In this document: positions 1 to 6,607 of the stretch, piece by piece
How the letters are laid out: each line of letters begins with the position of its first letter
How positions within the stretch are numbered: position 1 is the first letter of the stretch
Assembly: GCA_910588455.1 (NCBI GenBank)
Contig: CAJUPG010000046.1
Location: 1-17,146 of the forward strand
Length of the DNA: 17,146 bases
Direction of reading: 5' to 3'
Source: an uncultured Oscillospiraceae bacterium
GTDB lineage: Bacteria > Bacillota > Clostridia > Oscillospirales > Oscillospiraceae
Notes under the pieces: model-generated
The model's database searches: none
Told to the model about the DNA's origin: nothing
Seen by the model: the letters and a program-made list of their open reading frames with translations, nothing else
Made by a program: the position numbers and the translations under genes

Positions 1-495
1 AATGCTTTCAAAATTTTCTGGCGGCTCCACGGCCGGTCTGCCAAACCGGACGCCCCGGGCCTTGGCCGCGGCGATGCCCTCCGCCTGCCGCTGGCGGATG
101 TTGCTCCGCTCGTTTTCCGCCACGAAGGACAGCACCTGCAGCACAATGTCGCTGAGAAAGGTTCCCATCAGGTCCTTGCCCCGGCGGGTGTCCAGCAGGG
201 GCATATCCAGTACCACAATGTCGATGGCTTTTTCCTTGGTGAGAATCCGCCACTGCTCCAGAATCTCTTCGTAGTTGCGCCCCAGCCGGTCGATGCTTTT
301 TATGAAGAGCAGATCATTGGGCTGCAATTTTTTGACCAGCCGCCGGTATTGAGCCCGCTCAAAATCTTTGCCGGACTGCTTATCCATAAAAATATTCTGT
401 TCCGGTATGGACCGGCTCTGAAGCGCAACTATTTGCCGTGCCTCATTCTGTTCATGGGTGGATACCCGCACGTAACCGTAAGCCGTTCTCTTCAT
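1..495 (-). CDS. serine resolvase/invertase family recombinase, partial (C-terminus off left edge)
   Basis: Small serine recombinase that cuts and rejoins DNA through a serine-DNA linkage. The visible 165 codons start at ATG 495 behind GGAGG and reach the left edge in frame, so the C-terminal end is missing. Residues 6-12 read YGYVRVS, giving the family's Arg10 and catalytic Ser12. The segment SIDRLGRNYEEI matches the conserved central block of resolvases, and the long helix that precedes the DNA-binding domain is present (ENERSNIRQRQAEGIAAAKARG), ending in RFGRP, where the Hin-type helix-turn-helix normally begins. Such proteins act in transposon cointegrate resolution, plasmid dimer resolution or inversion. 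It is divergent from the ylxM operon and replaces the genes (smc, ftsY) often found next to ylxM in Firmicutes, so it may mark a mobile-element boundary. The family call is firm; which element it serves cannot be seen. Confidence 0.93.
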   Translation of the reverse strand, partial: MKRTAYGYVRVSTHEQNEARQIVALQSRSIPEQNIFMDKQSGKDFERAQYRRLVKKLQPNDLLFIKSIDRLGRNYEEILEQWRILTKEKAIDIVVLDMPLLDTRRGKDLMGTFLSDIVLQVLSFVAENERSNIRQRQAEGIAAAKARGVRFGRPAVEPPENFESI

Positions 496-527
496 AAAGT
501 TGCCTCCTTTTATATATTTACCACCCT

Positions 528-558
528 ATTCTACACGAAACGACCGCTTTCGACGAAA
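528..558 (-). promoter_or_regulatory. weak candidate promoter and repeated CGAAA/TTTCG boxes upstream of the resolvase gene
   Basis: On the minus strand TAGAAT (528-533) lies 17 bp from a poor -35, TCGTCG (551-556, 3 of 6 matches). The same stretch holds CGAAA at 536-540, TTTCG at 548-552 and CGAAA at 554-558, forming overlapping inverted repeats. Resolvases often bind repeats next to their own gene, so this could be part of a res site, but that is inference. Confidence 0.3.
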
Positions 559-616
559 AACAACAGTCCGGCCCCGGGAAATTCTGTGCTCCCGGAGGGC
601 AGCGCGGATTTTCCTC

Positions 617-645
617 TTGACAAAATCCGCCGCATATGGTATAGT
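617..645 (+). promoter_or_regulatory. sigma-A promoter for the ylxM-ffh operon
   Basis: TTGACA (617-622) and TATAGT (640-645) are separated by exactly 17 bp, giving 6 of 6 and 5 of 6 consensus matches. It lies about 50 bases before the ylxM start and is the only strong promoter seen before the ten-gene plus-strand run. Confidence 0.85.
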
Positions 646-696
646 CCCATTGTAAAGCCGATGGACTTTACAGTTTTTCTGCCTGGAGGGATTTTT

Positions 697-1062
697 GTGA
701 AAAGTCAGGCCTACCGCATGACGATGCTCTTTGACTTTTACGGCGAAATTCTTACCGAGCGGCAAAAGGAATTTTATGATTTATACTATAACGAGGATCT
801 GTCCCTGGGGGAGATCGCTGAAAATTACGGCATTACCCGCCAGGGGGTCCGGGACGTGATTATGCGGGCGGAGGCCACCCTCACCGAGCTGGAGGACAAA
901 ACCGGCCTGATCAAACGCTTTCACGCCATGCGCAGCCAGCTGGAACAGCTGGGAGAATCGGCCCGGGAGCTGGCCGCCCTGACGGGCCGGTACGACGACA
1001 CCCGGCTGGCGGCGGTATCCCGCCGGATTCTGGAAATTACCGAGGAGCTGCAAAAGGAGTAA
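697..1062 (+). CDS. ylxM: YlxM/p13-like helix-turn-helix protein
   Basis: Small putative DNA- or RNA-binding protein of the UPF0122 (YlxM) family, almost always encoded directly before ffh and thought to modulate the signal recognition particle; its precise role is unsettled. I chose the GTG at 697, six bases after GGAGGG (685-690), giving 121 residues, close to the usual length of about 110. The reading frame stays open further upstream, but no supported start lies there and it would cross the promoter. The N-terminal half (residues 1-65) contains the sigma-70 region 4-like helix-turn-helix, with LTERQKEFYDLYYNEDLSL and GEIAENYGITRQGVRDVI. The C-terminal half is helical and may form a coiled coil. 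Its last codons contain the AAGGAG ribosome binding site of ffh, and only 3 bases separate the two genes. Confidence 0.93.
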   Translation: MKSQAYRMTMLFDFYGEILTERQKEFYDLYYNEDLSLGEIAENYGITRQGVRDVIMRAEATLTELEDKTGLIKRFHAMRSQLEQLGESARELAALTGRYDDTRLAAVSRRILEITEELQKE

Positions 1063-1065
1063 CTC

Positions 1066-2424
1066 ATGGCCTTTGAAGGACTTTCTGAAAAGCTCTCCAA
1101 CGCGTTTAAAAAGCTGCGGGGCAAGGGCCGTCTCAGTGAGGCGGATGTAAAACAGGCGATGCGGGAAATCCGCCTGGCCCTGCTGGAGGCCGACGTCAGC
1201 TATAAGGTGGTCAAGCAGTTTATCGCCCAGGTTACCGAACGGGCGGTGGGCGCGGACGTGCTGGAGGCCCTGTCGCCCGCCCAAATGATTGTCAAAATCG
1301 TCAACGAGGAGCTCACCGCCCTCATGGGAGGGGAGAGCGCCAAGCTGACCATCGCCTCCAAGCCCCCCACTGTGGTAATGCTGGTTGGCCTCCAGGGCGC
1401 GGGTAAAACCACCAACGGGGCCAAGCTGGCGGGTCTGATGAAGAGACAGAGCGGGAAGCGGCCCCTTCTGTGTGCCTGCGACATCTACCGCCCCGCCGCC
1501 ATCCAGCAGCTGGAGGTGGTGGGAAAGCAGCTGGACATCCCCGTATTCCAGATGGGCCAGACCGACCCGGTGGAAATTGCTAAAGCGGGCATTCAGCACG
1601 CCCTGGACCACGGCAACGATCTGGTGTTTTTGGACACCGCCGGCCGGCTCCATGTGGACGAGGCGCTGATGGAGGAGCTGCAAAACATCAAAGCCGCCGT
1701 CAACCCCACGGAGATTATCCTGGTGGTGGACGCCATGATCGGCCAGGACGCGGTGAACGCGGCCAAAGCCTTTGACGACGCTCTGGACATCGACGGCGTG
1801 ATGCTCACCAAGCTGGACGGCGACGCCCGGGGCGGCGCGGCTCTGTCTATCAAGGCGGTTACCGGAAAGCCCATCAAGTTTGTGGGCGTGGGGGAGAAGC
1901 TGGACCAGATTGAGGTGTTTCATCCTGACCGGATGGCCAGCCGCATTCTGGGCATGGGGGACGTGCTCTCCCTGATTGAAAAGGCAGAGCAGAGCTTTGA
2001 CCAGCAAAAGGCCCTGGAGCTCCAGGAGAAGCTGCGGAAAAACAAGTTCACTCTGACGGATTTTTACGACCAGATGCTCCAGCTGAAGAGCATGGGCTCG
2101 CTCACAGAAATCGCGGGCATGATCCCCGGGGTGAAGGCCAGTGACCTGGACAACGCCACCATGGACGAGAAGCTGCTCCAGCGGATGGAGGCCATCATTC
2201 TGTCCATGACCCCCTACGAGCGGGAAAATCCCGGGGTGCTCAACTCCAGCCGGAAAAAGCGCATTGCCGCCGGCGCCGGCGTGGGCGTGGTGGATATTAA
2301 CCGGCTTTTGAAGCAGTTTGAGATGCTTCAGGCCATGACCAAGCAGTTTGCGGGGGGCAAGATGCCCCGGAATATGCGCAAGCTTATGGGGAAGAAGGGC
2401 GGAATGCCCGGGCTGCCTTTCTGA
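1066..2424 (+). CDS. ffh: signal recognition particle GTPase Ffh (SRP54)
   Basis: Protein subunit of the bacterial signal recognition particle. It binds signal sequences of nascent membrane proteins and, with 4.5S/6S RNA, docks on FtsY at the membrane with coupled GTP hydrolysis. It has 452 residues, standard for the family. Order: N helical bundle (1-90), G domain with P-loop GLQGAGKTT (108-116), DTAGRL (from 190) and TKLDGDARGG (from 248), then the methionine-rich M domain (about 300-440) with several MxxM clusters and the RNA-binding segment around SRKKRIAAGAG. The C-terminus is short and basic. Translation is probably coupled to ylxM, whose tail carries the ribosome binding site. Nothing looks abnormal. 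Confidence 0.98.
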   Translation: MAFEGLSEKLSNAFKKLRGKGRLSEADVKQAMREIRLALLEADVSYKVVKQFIAQVTERAVGADVLEALSPAQMIVKIVNEELTALMGGESAKLTIASKPPTVVMLVGLQGAGKTTNGAKLAGLMKRQSGKRPLLCACDIYRPAAIQQLEVVGKQLDIPVFQMGQTDPVEIAKAGIQHALDHGNDLVFLDTAGRLHVDEALMEELQNIKAAVNPTEIILVVDAMIGQDAVNAAKAFDDALDIDGVMLTKLDGDARGGAALSIKAVTGKPIKFVGVGEKLDQIEVFHPDRMASRILGMGDVLSLIEKAEQSFDQQKALELQEKLRKNKFTLTDFYDQMLQLKSMGSLTEIAGMIPGVKASDLDNATMDEKLLQRMEAIILSMTPYERENPGVLNSSRKKRIAAGAGVGVVDINRLLKQFEMLQAMTKQFAGGKMPRNMRKLMGKKGGMPGLPF

Positions 2425-2486
2425 TGTTTGGGTGAAACACAACGTGTTTTCCATATAATGCTGAAAAATTTTGGAGGTGAAGATAC

Positions 2487-2726
2487 ATGGTTAAGATCAG
2501 ACTGCGCCGCATGGGCGCCAAGAAGGCCCCCTTCTACCGCATCGTGGTGGCCGACTCCCGCTATCCCCGCGACGGCCGCTTCATTGAGGAGATTGGCTAC
2601 TACAACCCCCTCACCAAGCCCGCCACGGTGAACGTGGACGTGGACCGCGCCCAGGCCTGGATTAAGACCGGGGCCCAGCCCACCGAGACGGTCCGGGACC
2701 TGCTGAAAAAAGCTGGCGCCCTGTAA
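2487..2726 (+). CDS. rpsP: 30S ribosomal protein S16
   Basis: Small-subunit protein that stabilises the 5' and central domains of 16S rRNA during assembly. It is 79 residues and starts MVKIRLRRMGAKKAPFYRI, the family signature, with DSRYPRDGRFIEEIGYYNP following. The start is ATG 2487 after a strong GGAGGTGA at 2473-2480. The 62-base gap after ffh contains TATAAT (2454-2459), but no good -35 box is spaced from it, so an extra promoter to boost this ribosomal protein gene is possible and unproven. It is followed by khpA after 15 bases, the usual order in Firmicutes. Confidence 0.98.
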   Translation: MVKIRLRRMGAKKAPFYRIVVADSRYPRDGRFIEEIGYYNPLTKPATVNVDVDRAQAWIKTGAQPTETVRDLLKKAGAL

Positions 2727-2741
2727 TTCGGAGGACCATCC

Positions 2742-2972
2742 ATGAAAGAGCTTCTGACCTATATCGCCCAAAATCTGGTGGAGCATCCGGAGCAGGTGTC
2801 CGTCTCTCAGTTTGAGGATGAGGGCGAAACTGTGCTGGAGCTTCGGGTCGCCCCCGAGGACATGGGCAAGGTGATCGGCCGCCAGGGCCGCATCGCGAAA
2901 GAGATCCGTACCTTGGTCCGCTCTGTGGCCCAGCGCTGCGGAAAGCGGGTTTCGGTTGAGATCGTCGATTGA
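2742..2972 (+). CDS. khpA: KH-domain RNA-binding protein KhpA (YlqC)
   Basis: Single type II KH-domain protein of 76 residues. The GXXG loop is in VIGRQGRIAKEIRTLV (residues 45-60), followed by the last strand VSVEIVD. In streptococci and Bacillus relatives KhpA pairs with KhpB/Jag to bind RNA and affect cell division and elongation; whether that holds here is inferred. ATG 2742 follows GGAGGA (2731-2736). The rpsP-khpA-rimM order is conserved in Firmicutes. A strong hairpin begins four bases after its stop codon. Confidence 0.95.
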   Translation: MKELLTYIAQNLVEHPEQVSVSQFEDEGETVLELRVAPEDMGKVIGRQGRIAKEIRTLVRSVAQRCGKRVSVEIVD

Positions 2973-2975
2973 GTA

Positions 2976-3000
2976 AACGGCGCAGGACTCCTGCGCCGTT
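2976..3000 (+). terminator. hairpin between khpA and rimM (attenuator or weak terminator)
   Basis: AACGGCGCAGG (2976-2986) pairs perfectly with CCTGCGCCGTT (2990-3000) around a 3-base loop. The downstream bases, CTTCTATATAGG, hold only a broken run of T, so full termination is doubtful. It more likely reduces read-through from the rpsP part of the operon, or blocks 3' decay of the rpsP-khpA message. Confidence 0.55.
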
Positions 3001-3023
3001 CTTCTATATAGGAGGTATTCCAG

Positions 3024-3518
3024 ATGCAGCAATATTTGGAAGTGGGCAAGGTGACGGCGGTCCACGGGGTTATGGGAGAGGTCCGGGTACAGCCCTGGGC
3101 GGACTCGCCGGAGTTCCTGTGCCAGTTCGAGACCCTCTATGTGGACAGCAACCACTGGCCCATCCGGGTGGAGCGGGCCCGGGTCCATAAAAATATGGTG
3201 ATTATCAAGTTTGAGGGAGTCACCGACGTGCCCAGCGGTCTGGCTATGCGCAACGCGGTGCTCTACATTGACCGGGCGGACGCAAAACTTCCGGAGGGCA
3301 GCTTTTTTATCGCCGATTTGATGGGGCTGGAGGTGCGCGACGCCGCCACCGGAGAGGTCATTGGGACCCTGGCGGACGTGCGGGACCTGCCCGCCCATAA
3401 AATTTATATGGTCAAGACCCGGGAGCGGGAGATGATGATTCCCGCTGTTCCCCAGTTTATCGCGGAGACCAACATCGAGGGCGGCTATATCCGGGTCAAC
3501 CTGATGGAGGGGCTGTAA
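3024..3518 (+). CDS. rimM: ribosome maturation factor RimM
   Basis: Factor for late maturation of the 30S head; its N-terminal domain binds protein S19. It has 164 residues with the RimM barrel at 1-90 (EVGKVTAVHGVMGEVRVQPW) and the PRC-barrel at about 95-164 (IADLMGLEVRD, then TREREMMIPAVPQFI). ATG 3024 follows GGAGGT at 3011-3016. In most bacteria trmD and rplS follow; here rsmB starts on the very next base after the rimM stop codon. The tail of rimM carries the GGAGGGG that serves rsmB. Confidence 0.96.
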   Translation: MQQYLEVGKVTAVHGVMGEVRVQPWADSPEFLCQFETLYVDSNHWPIRVERARVHKNMVIIKFEGVTDVPSGLAMRNAVLYIDRADAKLPEGSFFIADLMGLEVRDAATGEVIGTLADVRDLPAHKIYMVKTREREMMIPAVPQFIAETNIEGGYIRVNLMEGL

Positions 3519-4805
3519 ATGGACGCCCGGGAGACCGCCCTGATCTGTCTGAATCTCTGCCAGCACCAGGGGGGCTGGCCGGACGCTGTGTTAAAAAAGC
3601 AGATTACAGCCGCCGGGCTGGACCCCCGGGAGGGGGCGCTGGCCGCCCGGCTGTGCTTTGGGGTGCAGCAGAACCGGACCCTGCTGGACTTCTATCTGGG
3701 GCAGTTTTCGCATATGCCTCTGAAACGGATGGAGTCCAAGGTGGTGCAGATTCTCCGTCTGGGAGCCTATCAGCTGCTTTTTTTGGATAAGATCCCCCCC
3801 AGCGCCGCCGTCAACAGCGCGGTGTCGCTGGCCAGGGCTTATAGCAAAAACCCCCGGGCCGCCGGGATGGTCAACGGTATTCTCCGCACTCTTGCGCGCA
3901 GCCGGGACAGCCTGCCGGCCATCCCCCGGGAGGACAAAACCGAATACCTGTCCATCCGGTACAGCCATCCCCGGTGGCTTGTGGAGGAATTTCTCAAATT
4001 GCTGGACTTCTCCGAGACGGAGCGGCTTCTCAAGGAGCACAATGGACAGCCCCCCGCCACAGCCATGGTCAACACACAGAAAACCACCCAGGAAGCTCTT
4101 CTGGGGGAGCTGCCGGAGGCGCAGCCCCACCCCTGGATGGAGGACTGCGTGATTTTGGGCCGGACCGGGCGGCTGGAGGAGCTGCCCGCCTTTCGGGAGG
4201 GGAGGTTTTATATTCAGGACCCTGCTGCCCGTTTGGCGGTCCAGGCGGCCCAACTGCGGCCCGGGATGCGGGTGCTGGACCTGTGTGCCGCCCCGGGAGG
4301 CAAGTCCTTTGCCGCAGCCCTGGATCTGGAGGACCGGGGGGAGATTATTTCCTGCGACATTCATCCCCATAAAAAGGCCCTCATTGAAGCGGGGGCAAAG
4401 CGGCTTGGCCTGACCTGCATCCAGGCGGAGACCCAGGATAGCCGGGTGTTTCGTCCGGAGTGGGCGGAGGGCTTTGATGTGGTGATTGCCGACGTGCCCT
4501 GCTCGGGCCTGGGGGTGATCCGGAAAAAGCCGGACATCCGGGATAAGGACCCGCTCCCCCTGGAGGGCCTGCCGGCCATACAGCTGGCGCTGCTGGAAAA
4601 TGCCGCACGGTATCTGAAATGCCAAGGCGTTTTACTTTACAGCACTTGCACCGTTCTGCGGCGGGAAAATGAGGGTGTAATCGAAGCGTTTTCAGAAAAA
4701 AATAAAAATTTTTCCATGGAAAAAATGCAGACTCTGTGGCCCCACAGAGACGGGACCGACGGCTTCTTTTTCTGCCGGCTGCGAAAGGGGGAGGAGCCCG
4801 CTTGA
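3519..4805 (+). CDS. rsmB: 16S rRNA (cytosine-C5) methyltransferase RsmB/Sun
   Basis: SAM-dependent enzyme that makes 5-methylcytosine in 16S rRNA (C967 in E. coli). It has 428 residues: an N-terminal NusB-like RNA-binding domain (about 1-140), then a Rossmann methyltransferase domain. Visible motifs are LDLCAAPGGK (253-262, SAM loop), DVPCSGLG (325-332, motif IV, Cys328) and STCT with the catalytic-type Cys377. The start ATG 3519 abuts the rimM stop with no gap. Its stop TGA overlaps the TTG start of rlmN. In many Firmicutes rsmB follows fmt and precedes rlmN; here the upstream half of that neighbourhood is replaced by rimM. Closely related m5C methyltransferases exist, but the NusB domain favours RsmB. 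Confidence 0.94.
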   Translation: MDARETALICLNLCQHQGGWPDAVLKKQITAAGLDPREGALAARLCFGVQQNRTLLDFYLGQFSHMPLKRMESKVVQILRLGAYQLLFLDKIPPSAAVNSAVSLARAYSKNPRAAGMVNGILRTLARSRDSLPAIPREDKTEYLSIRYSHPRWLVEEFLKLLDFSETERLLKEHNGQPPATAMVNTQKTTQEALLGELPEAQPHPWMEDCVILGRTGRLEELPAFREGRFYIQDPAARLAVQAAQLRPGMRVLDLCAAPGGKSFAAALDLEDRGEIISCDIHPHKKALIEAGAKRLGLTCIQAETQDSRVFRPEWAEGFDVVIADVPCSGLGVIRKKPDIRDKDPLPLEGLPAIQLALLENAARYLKCQGVLLYSTCTVLRRENEGVIEAFSEKNKNFSMEKMQTLWPHRDGTDGFFFCRLRKGEEPA

Positions 4806-5824
4806 ACGACTACAAATCCATGCTTCCGGAGGAGCTGGCCGCGCTGCTGAAGGAGCTGGGCCAGCCGGCCTTCCGGGCCAGGCAGCTGTTTTCCTGGCTC
4901 AGCCGGGGGGCCTGCTGGGAGGAGATGACCGATCTGCCCAAGGGCCTGCGGGAACAGCTGGCCCGGGAGGGGACCCTCTTCCGGCCGGAGGCGGCGCGCA
5001 AGCAGGTCTCCCGGGAGGACGGAACCATCAAGTATCTGTGGCGGCTCCGGGACGGGAACTGTGTGGAGACGGTGCTCATGCGCTATCAGCACGGCAATAC
5101 CGTGTGCGTCTCCAGCCAGGTGGGATGCCGGATGGGGTGCGCCTTCTGCGCCTCCACCCTGGGCGGAAAGGTCCGGGACCTGACGGCGGGAGAAATTTTG
5201 GACCAGGTCCTGTTTACCCAGGTGGACAGCGGAGCCCCCGTTTCCAACATTGTTTTGATGGGAATCGGGGAGCCTTTGGATAATTTTGATAACGTTTTGC
5301 GGTTTTTGCGGCTGGTGAACCACCCCCAGGGGCTGAACATCGGGATGCGGCATATCTCTCTGTCCACCTGCGGTTTAACGGAGCAAATTGACAAACTGGC
5401 CCAATATGAGTTACAATTAACTCTATCGGTTTCCCTTCATGCCCCCGACGACGGGACCCGCTCCCGGATTATGCCGGTGAATCGAAGGGTCGGGGTGGAG
5501 AAGCTGATGGAAACCTGCCGCCGGTATTTTGAAAAAACCGGCCGGCGTATCTCCTACGAGTACGCCATGATTGACGGGGTCAATGACTCCGACGCCCAGG
5601 CGGACCAGCTGGCCGCCCTGCTGCGGGGTACGCCGGGACACGTGAACCTGATCCCCCTCAACCATGTGGAGGAGAGCCCCCTGAAGCCCAGCCGCCGGGT
5701 TGCCGCCTTTCAGAAGCGGCTGGAGCGCCAGGGCGTGACGGTGACGGTGCGCCGGAAACTGGGGGGAGACATCGACGCCTCCTGCGGCCAGCTGCGCCGC
5801 AAGGCGGCGCAGCGGGACCAATGA
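4802..5824 (+). CDS. rlmN: 23S rRNA/tRNA adenosine-C2 methyltransferase RlmN
   Basis: Radical SAM enzyme that methylates C2 of A2503 in 23S rRNA and of A37 in some tRNAs. I chose TTG 4802, seven bases after GGAGG (4790-4794), because the protein then starts (M)NDYKSMLPEELAALL like family members, giving 340 residues. An in-frame ATG at 4736 lies inside rsmB and is less likely. The 4Fe-4S motif is Cys109-x3-Cys113-x2-Cys116. Cys102 (NTVCVSSQVGC) and Cys328 (DIDASCGQL) correspond to the two catalytic cysteines, E. coli C118 and C355. The start codon shares two bases with the rsmB stop, so translation is coupled. Confidence 0.96.
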   Translation: MNDYKSMLPEELAALLKELGQPAFRARQLFSWLSRGACWEEMTDLPKGLREQLAREGTLFRPEAARKQVSREDGTIKYLWRLRDGNCVETVLMRYQHGNTVCVSSQVGCRMGCAFCASTLGGKVRDLTAGEILDQVLFTQVDSGAPVSNIVLMGIGEPLDNFDNVLRFLRLVNHPQGLNIGMRHISLSTCGLTEQIDKLAQYELQLTLSVSLHAPDDGTRSRIMPVNRRVGVEKLMETCRRYFEKTGRRISYEYAMIDGVNDSDAQADQLAALLRGTPGHVNLIPLNHVEESPLKPSRRVAAFQKRLERQGVTVTVRRKLGGDIDASCGQLRRKAAQRDQ

Positions 5825-5844
5825 TAGAAAAAGGAAGATGATCC

Positions 5845-6564
5845 ATGAATGTATGGGGTATTACCGACCGGGGCGTAATCCGGGAGCAGAACCAGGACGC
5901 GTTCGCCCATAGGGTGCTGGAGGACGGCCGCGTTTTGGCGGTGGTGTGCGACGGCATGGGCGGGGCCCGGGCCGGGAACGTGGCCAGTACCATGGCGGTG
6001 GAGCGCTTTTTAGAGTCCTTCCTGCACCCGGAGGATGCCGCGGAGGACCGGGAACGGCTGGAGCAGGCCGCTGTCCAGGCCAACCGGGCGGTGTACCACC
6101 GGGCCAGCACGGATGCGGACTGTACCGGAATGGGCACCACTCTGGTGGCGGTGCTGGCCGGGGAGTGGGAGGCCGCTGTTCTCAACGAGGGGGACAGCCG
6201 GGCCTATCACATTGCCCGGGGCCAGATCCGCCGGATTACCCGGGACCACTCCCTGGTGGAGGATCTGGTCCAGCGGGGAGAGCTGACCCGGGAACAGGCG
6301 CGGGTCCACCCCCACCGTAACCTGATTACCCGGGCGCTGGGCTCCGAGCCGGAGCTGCGGGCGGACTATTTCCGCCAGCCTCTGGAGCCGGGGGATGTCC
6401 TGCTGCTGTGCAGCGACGGACTGAGCAATATGCTCACGGACCAGGAGCTGCTGGAGGTGATCGCCCAGGGGGGCGGTCTGGAGTCCTGCGGCCGGCAGCT
6501 GCTGGAGCGGGCGTTGGAGCGGGGCGCGCCGGACAACGTGACGGCGGTTCTGATTCAGCGGTGA
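5845..6564 (+). CDS. stp: PP2C-type serine/threonine phosphatase Stp/PrpC
   Basis: Manganese- or magnesium-dependent phosphatase that reverses the phosphorylation carried out by the PASTA kinase encoded next. It has 239 residues, typical of the soluble bacterial PP2C. Metal-site motifs are all present: NQDAF (Asp18), CDGMGG (Asp36, Gly37), CSDGLSNML (Asp191) and PDNVTAV (Asp230, Asn231), with MGTTLVA and NEGDSRAY in between. ATG 5845 follows AAGGAAG. The rlmN-stp-prkC-rsgA order is conserved in Firmicutes and supports the pairing with PrkC. Confidence 0.96.
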   Translation: MNVWGITDRGVIREQNQDAFAHRVLEDGRVLAVVCDGMGGARAGNVASTMAVERFLESFLHPEDAAEDRERLEQAAVQANRAVYHRASTDADCTGMGTTLVAVLAGEWEAAVLNEGDSRAYHIARGQIRRITRDHSLVEDLVQRGELTREQARVHPHRNLITRALGSEPELRADYFRQPLEPGDVLLLCSDGLSNMLTDQELLEVIAQGGGLESCGRQLLERALERGAPDNVTAVLIQR

Positions 6565-6607
6565 GATGCTATGACTTTGCAAAGGGAATGTAAGGAGGAG
6601 ATTTACC

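Noticed and set aside
781..2454. 557-codon open frame antisense to ffh
   Set aside because: It is rich in His, Gln, Leu and Gly, has no ribosome binding site or family likeness, and is the typical shadow of a GC-rich gene. The same holds for 2328-3566, 3591-4625 and 6629-8578 on the minus strand.
2428..2459. promoter before rpsP
   Set aside because: TATAAT at 2454-2459 is perfect, but no -35 box with proper spacing is present; kept only as a remark under rpsP.
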